This document shows positions 1 to 5,465 of a stretch of 5,816 bases of DNA, piece by piece. The stretch covers positions 1 to 5,816 of the forward strand of contig JAQCGA010000286.1 in the NCBI GenBank assembly GCA_027619145.1, written 5' to 3'. Source of the DNA: a bacterium (GTDB lineage: Bacteria; Latescibacterota; UBA2968; GCA-2709665). The translations under genes and the position numbers were made by a program. Numbering within the stretch: the stretch's first letter is position 1; each line of letters starts with the position of its first letter. Below the pieces are notes generated by a model. That model was given only the letters and a program-made list of their open reading frames with translations. It searched no databases and had not been told where the DNA came from.

Positions 1-1142
1 TGTTCGAGCCGGGTTCCACGTTTAAGCTGGTGGCGCTTGCAGGCGCTCTAGAAGAAAACCTCTATCGCCCCCAGGATTCCATTTTTTGTGAAAACGGCTT
101 GCTGACCCTTCCAGGTGGCACCATCCGGGATACGCATCCGAACGGATGGCTGACCGTGCAGGGTGTGATTGAAGAGTCGAGCAATATTGGCACCATCAAA
201 ATAGCTCGAAAGCTGGATAAGGCCAGGTTGTTTCGATATATGCGGTTGTTCGGTTTTGGCAGTGTGACCATGGGCGGTTTGCCCGGGGAAGTGTCCGGAG
301 AAATCAAACACCCCAAACAGTGGTCCGGGCGTTCTCTGGAAACGATGTCCATTGGTCAGGAGGTAAGCGCAACAGCTCTTCAGATGGTTGCGGCGTACGG
401 AGCGGCAGCAAACGGGGGCAAGCTCATGGTTCCCCGGATGATTAAAAAAGTGGTACGGGAAGACAACACACTAAAAGAATTTCCCCCCGAAGAAGTACGG
501 CAGGTGGTGTCTAAAAAAACTGCTGCGAAGGTGGCTGGTATTCTGGAAGGGGTCGTGCGGAACGGAACCGGGAGTAACGCACAGGTACCCGGATACCGAG
601 TGGCGGGTAAAACGGGTACTGCACAGCGAGCCAGCAAAGAAGGAGTCGGATACGATCCGGACCGATATGTTTCCTCGTTCATCGGTTTTTTGCCGGTAGA
701 GCAGCCCGAATTGCTCTGCTTCGTGGTGGTGGACAGCCCGAAGGGCATCCACTGGGGAAGCCAGGTAGCGGCTCCGGTGTTCAGCCGGATTATGCAGCGG
801 ATTTTGAGCCTGCGTGATACAAAGCTTCGGCACCAGGTGGCAGTGGTGGATACGGGTCAGGTTCAACGTAAAAAGCGCCCGGCGATTCCGGAGCGGAAAA
901 CCTTCGTACAGAAGGAGAAACCGCGGGTTTCTGCACCTGTTGCAGACAGCGCCGGTGCGGGCGGGCCGGTTCAGGTACCGGATGTACGAGGAACAACATT
1001 ACGACAGGCTGTGTTTCAACTGACGGCCGCAGGGTTTAAGGTGAAGTCATCGGGGAGTGGCCGGGTGGTAGGACAACAACCTGAACCAGGAAAACCAATG
1101 CCCCGGGGAACGGTTTGCCGGGTGGTTTGCGAAAAAGGATAA
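1..1142 (+). CDS. ftsI: Septal peptidoglycan transpeptidase FtsI (PBP3-like) with C-terminal PASTA domain, 5' truncated
   Basis: This is the 3' part of a class B penicillin-binding protein that cross-links peptidoglycan at the division septum with FtsW. The reading frame is open from base 3, so the gene starts outside the window; the membrane anchor and N-terminal pedestal domain are not visible. All three transpeptidase motifs are present in order: S-T-F-K with the catalytic serine codon at 15-17, S-S-N at 177-185, and K-T-G at 609-617 (within AGKTGTAQ). The catalytic domain ends near base 806. A basic, proline-rich linker (about 840-966) leads to a single PASTA domain (969-1139, beginning VQVPDVRG), and the stop is TAA. 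The assignment to ftsI rather than an elongation PBP2 rests on position directly before murE and on the FIGFLPVEQPEL region typical of division PBPs. SpoVD-like PBPs also carry PASTA domains, but the neighbours favour ftsI. Confidence 0.95.
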   Translation, partial: FEPGSTFKLVALAGALEENLYRPQDSIFCENGLLTLPGGTIRDTHPNGWLTVQGVIEESSNIGTIKIARKLDKARLFRYMRLFGFGSVTMGGLPGEVSGEIKHPKQWSGRSLETMSIGQEVSATALQMVAAYGAAANGGKLMVPRMIKKVVREDNTLKEFPPEEVRQVVSKKTAAKVAGILEGVVRNGTGSNAQVPGYRVAGKTGTAQRASKEGVGYDPDRYVSSFIGFLPVEQPELLCFVVVDSPKGIHWGSQVAAPVFSRIMQRILSLRDTKLRHQVAVVDTGQVQRKKRPAIPERKTFVQKEKPRVSAPVADSAGAGGPVQVPDVRGTTLRQAVFQLTAAGFKVKSSGSGRVVGQQPEPGKPMPRGTVCRVVCEKG

Positions 1143-1156
1143 CGAAGGTCCGGCGC

Positions 1157-1162
1157 GGGGAG
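1157..1162 (+). promoter_or_regulatory. Ribosome binding site for murE
   Basis: GGGGAG lies four bases before the ATG at 1167. A GTG at 1164 is in the same frame but only one base from this site, so the ATG is the more likely start. The spacing is short, so the exact start is a reasoned choice rather than a certainty. Confidence 0.5.
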
Positions 1163-1166
1163 TGTG

Positions 1167-2618
1167 ATGCGTCTTCAAGAATTGATTGCTGAACCCCCGG
1201 GCGTCCGGTTGCCAGAGGGAGAAAACCCGGAAATCACGGGACTGGCTACGGATTCACGAAAAGTACAACCCGGCGACCTGTTTGTGGCCATCCGGGGCGG
1301 TCAGGAGGTAGACCGACATCCTTATGTGCCGCAAGCGCTGGCGGCCGGAGCGGTTGCGGCGGTGGTGGAAGTCCCGGTAGAAGCAGGGACGGCGGTGCAG
1401 GTGCAGGTGCCTTCTACCCGGCGAGCACTGGCGGAAATGGCCCGACGGTTTTACGGGAAGCCGGATGAAGCTCTCCGGATGGTGGGTGTGACAGGCACCA
1501 ACGGGAAGACGACCACGGCATATTTGATCCACGCTGTTCTGGAAGCGGCCGGTTGGAAGCCGGGGTTGATTGGGACGGTGGAATACCGGGTGGGCACACA
1601 GCGCAGACCGGCGGAAAATTCCACACCGGAAGCACACGATTTGCACCGGATGTTGCGGGAGATGGTGGGAGAAGGTTGCCAGGCTGCGGTTATGGAAGCT
1701 ACGTCACACGGGCTGGCTTTGGACCGGGTACACGGCATTGGATATGAAGCGGCTGTTTTTACAAACTTGACCCGGGATCACCTGGACTTTCACGGAACCC
1801 CGGAAGCGTATCTGGCTGCAAAAGCTCTGCTCTTTGACAATTTAGGGAAAGACGCACAGGCAGTGGTAAATGTGGATGACCCTGTTGCACAGCGTTTGCT
1901 TGCCCACTGCAAGGCCCGGGTGGTTTCTTACGGGACGAGCGATACGGCGCAGGTACGTATTCGGAATGGGCATACGAGCTGGCAGGGTTCTACGCTGCAC
2001 CTGGAGACGCCCGCAGGCGATCTGGATCTGGAAATGGCATTGCAGGGCCGGTTCAACTTCTGGAACGGGGCTGCTGCAGTGGCGGTGGGATTGGCAATGG
2101 AAATTGATCCGGGTGTGATTGCGGAGGCGGTGCGCGAGGTGCGGGTTCCTGGTCGGTTTGAAGCGGTTGACCGGGGGCAGGATTTTGGAATTGTGGTGGA
2201 TTACTCGCATACGCCAGACAGCCTGGAGAACGCGCTGGAAGCGGCGCGAGAGTTGACAAAGAATCGATTGATCTGCGTGTTCGGATGTGGTGGAGACCGG
2301 GATCGTGGGAAGCGGCCGGAGATGGGTCGTGTGTCGGCTCGGCTGGCGGATGTATCGGTGGTGACGTCGGACAACCCGCGCACAGAAGACCCGGAAGCGA
2401 TTGTGCAGGATATTTTGCCCGGCCTGGGTGAAACCACCTGCAAGGTGGAAATAGACCGCAGGGCTGCCATTGAATGGGCGGTTCAACATGCAGGGGCGGG
2501 AGACCTGGTGTTGATTGCGGGAAAAGGGCACGAGGATTACCAGATTATAGGGCGGGAAAAGAGCCATTTTGATGACCGGGAAGTGGCGGCGGAAGCGGTG
2601 GAGAGAAGAAAAAAATAA
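1167..2618 (+). CDS. murE: UDP-MurNAc-L-Ala-D-Glu:meso-diaminopimelate ligase (MurE)
   Basis: MurE is the cytoplasmic, ATP-dependent ligase that adds the third amino acid to the peptidoglycan stem peptide. The 483-residue protein has the usual family length and all three Mur ligase domains. Visible in order are the N-terminal substrate domain (TDSRKVQPGDLFVA, about 28-41), the ATP-binding loop TGTNGKTT (109-116), the STPE substrate motif (152-155), the SHGL motif (180-183), FTNLTRDHLDFHGT (198-211), and the lysine that is carbamylated in this family (about 219, in AAKALLF). The C-terminal domain follows with DYSHTP (345-350), D-N-P-R (402-405) and GKGHE (452-456). D-N-P-R with the later G/E pair is the known signature for meso-DAP rather than lysine. 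The SHGL motif is preceded by A-T where many homologues have S. The gene begins 24 bases after the ftsI stop, which fits one operon. The protein ends in RRKK encoded by a run of seven A bases just before the stop. Confidence 0.97.
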   Translation: MRLQELIAEPPGVRLPEGENPEITGLATDSRKVQPGDLFVAIRGGQEVDRHPYVPQALAAGAVAAVVEVPVEAGTAVQVQVPSTRRALAEMARRFYGKPDEALRMVGVTGTNGKTTTAYLIHAVLEAAGWKPGLIGTVEYRVGTQRRPAENSTPEAHDLHRMLREMVGEGCQAAVMEATSHGLALDRVHGIGYEAAVFTNLTRDHLDFHGTPEAYLAAKALLFDNLGKDAQAVVNVDDPVAQRLLAHCKARVVSYGTSDTAQVRIRNGHTSWQGSTLHLETPAGDLDLEMALQGRFNFWNGAAAVAVGLAMEIDPGVIAEAVREVRVPGRFEAVDRGQDFGIVVDYSHTPDSLENALEAARELTKNRLICVFGCGGDRDRGKRPEMGRVSARLADVSVVTSDNPRTEDPEAIVQDILPGLGETTCKVEIDRRAAIEWAVQHAGAGDLVLIAGKGHEDYQIIGREKSHFDDREVAAEAVERRKK

Positions 2619-2623
2619 AAAGG

Positions 2624-2662
2624 CATTTCAAATTGCAAATTGCAAATTTTCCATTTCAAATT
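2624..2662 (+). repeat. AT-rich heptad repeat in the murE-murF spacer
   Basis: CAAATT recurs at 2629, 2636, 2643 and 2657, that is in a 7-base register with one degenerate unit at 2650. The longer word CATTTCAAATT occurs exactly twice (2624-2634 and 2652-2662), 28 bases or four units apart. The block is strikingly AT-rich between GC-rich genes. Similar CAAATTG-type tracts occur in spacers of many environmental bacterial genomes, where they are often mistranslated as 'QIANCK'-like peptides; this is from general recollection, not a search. I see no terminator, protein-binding site or gene in it. Confidence 0.7.
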
Positions 2663-2685
2663 CTCCCCGCGCTCTTCCGCCGGGC

Positions 2686-2691
2686 AGGTGG
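2686..2691 (+). promoter_or_regulatory. Ribosome binding site for murF, deciding the start
   Basis: AGGTGG lies nine bases before the ATG at 2701, a normal spacing. The murF frame is open much further upstream, to 2569 inside murE, but that stretch encodes the AT-rich repeat and has no family similarity. A second in-frame ATG at 2710 has its purine-rich sequence too close. 2701 is therefore preferred. Confidence 0.55.
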
Positions 2692-2700
2692 GTTGGACGT

Positions 2701-4086
2701 ATGGAAGGGATGACACTGGCCGAAGCGGCGGCGGCGATGCAGGGCGAGCAGGTGGGTACCGGAGAGGCTGTTCCCACAGGCGCGTGTATTGATTCGCGGC
2801 ACCTGGAAGCCGGACAGATTTTCTTCGCATTGCCAGGGGAACGGGTGGACGGGCACCGGTTTATCGGTGCCGCATTCGAGCGAGGCGCTTCGGCTGCTGT
2901 GGTTTCCAGGGCGTGGTACAAAACCCAAACATCCGATGCGCCCGGACCGCTGGTTGTGGTAGATGCGCCGGACCTGGCGCTGGGCGACCTGGCCCGAACC
3001 TATCGGAAGCGTTTTAAGATTCCGGTGGTGGGTATTACCGGCAGCAACGGGAAAACGACAACGAAGGAAATGGCCGCCGCGGTGCTGGCTACGCGATACC
3101 GGGTGTTGGCTACTGAAGGCAACTTGAACAACCGGCTGGGCGTGCCGTTGACGGTGCTGAGACTTTCTGCCGAACACGAAGTGGCTGTTCTAGAAATGGG
3201 TATTAGTGAACACAATGGGTTGCGGTACCTGTGCGAAATTTCTGATCCGAACATTGGCGTGATTACCAATATTGGACCTACACATTTGGAGTTTTTAGGC
3301 TCTGTAGAGGGAGTGGCCAAAGCCAAAGGGGAACTCCTGGAGTATCTGGGTGAGTCTTCAATGGCTATCTTGAACCTCGATGATCTGTTGTTGTCCAAGG
3401 AGCGAGCAAGACTAAAGGGGAGACTCCTGGACTTCGGTATCGAGAAGATATGTCAGTTTCGTGGGGAGGGACTCGTCCTGAACCAGGAGGGCTGCGGGCA
3501 TTTCTCTCTACAGGGCTTTTGTTTTCAGTTGCGCATTCCGGGCCGCCACAATGTGTATAATGCCCTGGCCGCTGCGGCGGTCGGTGTGGCCCTGGATGTT
3601 CCGATTTCTGAGGCCGCGCGTGCGCTGGCCTCTTTTCGTCCGCCCCGGTTGCGCAGCCAGGTTTTGGAACACAACGGCATTCGCATTTTGAACGATACGT
3701 ACAATGCCAATCCTGCTTCTATGCGAGCAGCGCTGGAGGCCGTGGTACAGATGGAACCGGCCGAAGGCGGGCGGCGTATTGCAGTGCTGGGCGATATGTT
3801 GGAGATGGGTTCGGGGGCTGCGGATGCGCACCGGGCGCTGGGTGAGTTTGCGGCGATTAAAGGTGTGCGCGCCCTGTTTGCTCTGGGTACTCTGGCTGAA
3901 GAAGTGGCCCAGGGCGGTATGGAAGGCGGTTTGCCGGCCGAACGGAGCCGGGCGTTTGCAGACCAAGAAGTTCTGGTGGCCGACCTGGCAGCTTTTTTGA
4001 AACCAGGTGATCTGGTGTTGTTGAAGGGATCGCGCGGGCTGGCAATGGAAGCGGTGGCTACGGCGCTGGGGTTTGAGTTGAATTGA
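2701..4086 (+). CDS. murF: UDP-MurNAc-tripeptide:D-Ala-D-Ala ligase (MurF)
   Basis: MurF is the last cytoplasmic Mur ligase. It joins D-alanyl-D-alanine to UDP-MurNAc-tripeptide using ATP, giving the pentapeptide that MraY loads on the lipid carrier. The 461-residue protein has the normal length. The N-terminal domain has CIDSRHLEAGQIFFALPGE (29-47) and DGHRFI. The ATP loop is GITGSNGKTTTK (111-122), followed by the MurF-typical NLNNRLGVP (141-149), EMG (165-167), NIGPTHLE (190-197) and the lysine of AKGE (209). Next come GRHNVYNAL (281-289) and the C-terminal domain with DTYNANPASM (332-341), VLGDMLEMG (362-370) and LKGSRGLAME (441-450). NxNNxxGVP and DxYNANPxS separate MurF from MurC, MurD and MurE. 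It follows murE after 82 bases, more than the other tight junctions here, because the AT-rich repeat lies between. In the classical cluster mraY would come next, but it does not. Confidence 0.97.
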   Translation: MEGMTLAEAAAAMQGEQVGTGEAVPTGACIDSRHLEAGQIFFALPGERVDGHRFIGAAFERGASAAVVSRAWYKTQTSDAPGPLVVVDAPDLALGDLARTYRKRFKIPVVGITGSNGKTTTKEMAAAVLATRYRVLATEGNLNNRLGVPLTVLRLSAEHEVAVLEMGISEHNGLRYLCEISDPNIGVITNIGPTHLEFLGSVEGVAKAKGELLEYLGESSMAILNLDDLLLSKERARLKGRLLDFGIEKICQFRGEGLVLNQEGCGHFSLQGFCFQLRIPGRHNVYNALAAAAVGVALDVPISEAARALASFRPPRLRSQVLEHNGIRILNDTYNANPASMRAALEAVVQMEPAEGGRRIAVLGDMLEMGSGAADAHRALGEFAAIKGVRALFALGTLAEEVAQGGMEGGLPAERSRAFADQEVLVADLAAFLKPGDLVLLKGSRGLAMEAVATALGFELN

Positions 4087-4100
4087 AGTAGATGACCGTA

Positions 4101-4122
4101 TGGATTCCTCCCCAGGAATCTG
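4101..4122 (+). other. Hairpin 1 after murF
   Basis: GATTCCT (4103-4109) and AGGAATC (4114-4120) are perfect 7-base inverted complements around a CCCC loop, and two G-U pairs can extend the stem. It lies 16 bases after the murF stop. There is no T run after it, so intrinsic termination is unlikely. A role in mRNA end protection or processing is possible but unproven. Confidence 0.5.
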
Positions 4123-4163
4123 GTACTTGTTTGAGATATTTGTCGTTGTTTGAATGCATTACC

Positions 4164-4188
4164 TCCCGAGGCTTCCCCGCCTCCGGGA
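4164..4188 (+). other. Hairpin 2 in the murF-ftsW gap
   Basis: TCCC-GAGGC (4164-4172) pairs with GCCTC-C-GGGA (4179-4188), giving nine base pairs with a single bulged C at 4184 and a six-base TTCCCC loop. It is the strongest of the three predicted stems. No T run follows it. Confidence 0.5.
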
Positions 4189-4231
4189 TTGCCGTTCGTT
4201 TTCCCCTACATCCTCCTTCTCCCCTTCTTGA

Positions 4232-4248
4232 GGTCCCATTTCGGGACC
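4232..4248 (+). other. Hairpin 3 before an in-frame ATG upstream of ftsW
   Basis: GGTCCC (4232-4237) and GGGACC (4243-4248) are perfect inverted complements with a five-base ATTTC loop. The stem ends at the ATG at 4249, which is in the ftsW frame, so it could limit initiation there if that codon is ever used. The main ftsW start is taken to be 4273. Confidence 0.45.
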
Positions 4249-4272
4249 ATGTTTCCGAGTTCTTGTGTTTTC

Positions 4273-5463
4273 ATGGCAATGTCTACTGCTGCGCGAGATG
4301 ACCGGCAGACGTATCTCCTGCTGTTACTCGTATTCGTTCTGGTTGGTTTTGGAACCGTGATGGTGTACAGTGCCAGCGCGGCTTTAGGCCAGCTACGTTT
4401 CGAAAGCGGTCATTTTTTTCTGAAGCGATGGCTCATCCGAATGAGTGTGAGTCTGCTGGCCATGTACCTGGTGATGCGGGTGGATTACCGGGTCTGGGCG
4501 CGGTTCGCGCGGGTGTTTTTGACACTGGGTTTTCTGGGCCTGCTGGCCGTACTGGTGTTTAAACTGATGGGCGTTGGCAAAGTGCGTGGCGCGTACCGGT
4601 GGATTCCGCTTCCGGGCGGTGCGTTCCAGCCGGCAGATCTGATGCGCCTGGCCCTGGTTTTATATCTGGCCGAGTCGCTGAGCCGGCGGCAGGGGCTGAT
4701 TCGAGAATTTCGACAGGGATTTTTGCCGCACGCCATGATTGTGGGCACGGCCATGTTCTTGATCTTGTTGCAACCAGACCTGAGCACGGCCCTGGCCATT
4801 GGTCTGACATGTACGTTGATGCTTTACCTGGGCGGAGTCCGGCTTTCGCATCTGATAGGAACAGGATTGGCTTTGTTGCCGGTGTTATACGTGGTGGTTT
4901 TTGTGATTGGCTACCGGAAAGAACGCATCCTGACTTTTTTTAATCCGGCAGACGATGCGCAAGGGGCGGGTTACCATGTGGCGCAGTCGCTGCTGGCTCT
5001 GGGTAGCGGAGGCGTAACCGGAGTGGGGTTAGGGCAGAGCCTGCAAAAGTATTTTTTCCTGCCGGAACCGCATACAGATTTTGTGTTCAGTATTGTGGGA
5101 GAAGAACTGGGATTGTTGGGCACAGCCGGTCTGGTAATCTCTTTTTTGATCTTCGCACGGCTCGGATTTCGTATTGCTCGAAAGGCACCCGATCTGCACG
5201 GTTTTCTACTGGCCTCTGGAATTACTTTTATGGTGCTGGTGTACGCATTTGTCAATATGGGAGTTTGTACAGGGGTTTTGCCCGCAACCGGACTTCCACT
5301 TCCTTTTATCAGCTACGGTGGGTCTTCTTTATTGCTGACCTTGATCGCAACAGGGATGTTGATCAATGTGGGGCGGCGTGGCGCAGTGGATCCTGGAACC
5401 CTTCCCCGGCAGAGTGAGGAGCGGCTGATCCGGATGTATCGTCCGGCCAACCGCCGCGCGTGA
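4273..5463 (+). CDS. ftsW: Septal peptidoglycan glycosyltransferase FtsW (SEDS family)
   Basis: FtsW is the multi-spanning membrane enzyme that polymerises lipid II into glycan strands at the septum, working with the FtsI transpeptidase encoded upstream. The 396-residue product is of normal length, with about ten hydrophobic spans and a first span at about 14-34 ending in VMVYSASA. SEDS landmarks are GAYRWIPLPGGAFQPADL (106-123), LLQPDLSTAL (165-174), NPADDAQGAGYHVAQSL (224-240) and PEPHTDFVFSIVGEELGLLG (264-283), where HTDF holds the conserved catalytic aspartate (269). Last is VLPATGLPLPFISYGGSS (335-352). The QPxExxK motif reads QPADLMR, with both acidic and basic positions conservatively changed. 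The start is uncertain: the frame is open from 4135, with in-frame ATGs at 4249, 4273 and 4279 and no strong ribosome site. 4273 places the start just before the conserved region. FtsW rather than RodA is favoured by the cluster context. Confidence 0.95.
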   Translation: MAMSTAARDDRQTYLLLLLVFVLVGFGTVMVYSASAALGQLRFESGHFFLKRWLIRMSVSLLAMYLVMRVDYRVWARFARVFLTLGFLGLLAVLVFKLMGVGKVRGAYRWIPLPGGAFQPADLMRLALVLYLAESLSRRQGLIREFRQGFLPHAMIVGTAMFLILLQPDLSTALAIGLTCTLMLYLGGVRLSHLIGTGLALLPVLYVVVFVIGYRKERILTFFNPADDAQGAGYHVAQSLLALGSGGVTGVGLGQSLQKYFFLPEPHTDFVFSIVGEELGLLGTAGLVISFLIFARLGFRIARKAPDLHGFLLASGITFMVLVYAFVNMGVCTGVLPATGLPLPFISYGGSSLLLTLIATGMLINVGRRGAVDPGTLPRQSEERLIRMYRPANRRA

Positions 5464-5465
5464 TG
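5461..5465 (+). promoter_or_regulatory. TGATG stop/start overlap between ftsW and murG
   Basis: The ftsW stop TGA (5461-5463) shares its last base with the murG ATG (5463-5465). No good ribosome binding site precedes this ATG, so murG is probably translated by ribosomes that have just ended ftsW. Confidence 0.7.

Larger units (their letters stand above)
4121..4270 (+). pseudogene. Possible decayed 5' fragment of mraY
   Basis: MraY, the phospho-MurNAc-pentapeptide translocase, is the gene expected after murF. Translating this stretch gives pieces that resemble the MraY N-terminus in the right order but in changing frames. They are WYLFE (from 4121); then LRYLSLF and ITSR (4131-4169), compared with the family pattern of F-N-V-F then Y-[IL]-T-F-R; then a hydrophobic LPFVFPYILLLPFL (4189-4230); and finally HFG (4237-4245) and DHVSE (4246-4260), compared with FGQxVR before the GPESH motif. 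The 70 bases between the ITSR-like and HFG-like pieces are near the roughly 80 expected in an intact gene. Everything after this point of mraY is absent. The matches are short and need several indels, so chance resemblance remains a real alternative. The hairpins overlapping the same bases argue that it could instead be a structured spacer. Confidence 0.3.
4087..4272 (+). other. Structured, apparently non-coding gap where mraY and murD are expected
   Basis: No convincing intact gene fills the 186 bases between murF and ftsW. The + strand is pyrimidine-rich, with 29 of 31 bases pyrimidine at 4199-4229. Three inverted repeats able to form short hairpins lie at 4101-4122, 4164-4188 and 4232-4248. 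None is followed by a T run, so none is a classical terminator. A 9-base direct repeat (AGATGACCG at 4090-4098 and 4296-4304) brackets the region. Open frames here are short and carry no complete domain. Some translated snatches resemble the N-terminus of MraY in shifting frames and are listed separately. I see no clear sigma-70 promoter. Confidence 0.7.

Noticed and set aside
2254..2282. TTGACA-like -35 box inside murE
   Set aside because: No matching -10 box lies at 16-18 bases and it is within coding sequence; most likely chance.
1842..2567. A 241-codon open frame on the - strand inside murE
   Set aside because: It is the antisense shadow of a well-supported gene. Its translation is low in recognisable motifs and rich in arginine, histidine and proline, as expected for antisense of GC-rich coding DNA.
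2569..2700. Upstream extension of the murF reading frame into murE
   Set aside because: The 44 extra residues come from the murE 3' end and the AT-rich repeat read in another frame and have no MurF similarity. The ATG at 2701 has a plausible ribosome site.
4101..4122. Rho-independent terminator after murF
   Set aside because: The stem is good but no run of T follows, so it was kept only as a hairpin.
4058..4159. A short - strand frame (33 codons) starting after a GGGAGG-like site
   Set aside because: The spacing to its ATG is too short, it has no known motif, and it runs into the end of murF. The purine-rich site is just the complement of the pyrimidine-rich gap.
4099..4295. A small transposable element (MITE) between the 9-base direct repeats
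   Set aside because: The ends inside the repeats show no inverted repeat match, and I cannot test copy number. It was kept only as a low-to-moderate finding on the direct repeat.
4092..4301. A 69-codon + strand frame in the murF-ftsW gap that overlaps the ftsW start
   Set aside because: It lacks a ribosome binding site and a recognisable domain as a whole and runs into ftsW. Its only interesting part is the ITSR-like piece discussed as a possible mraY relic.
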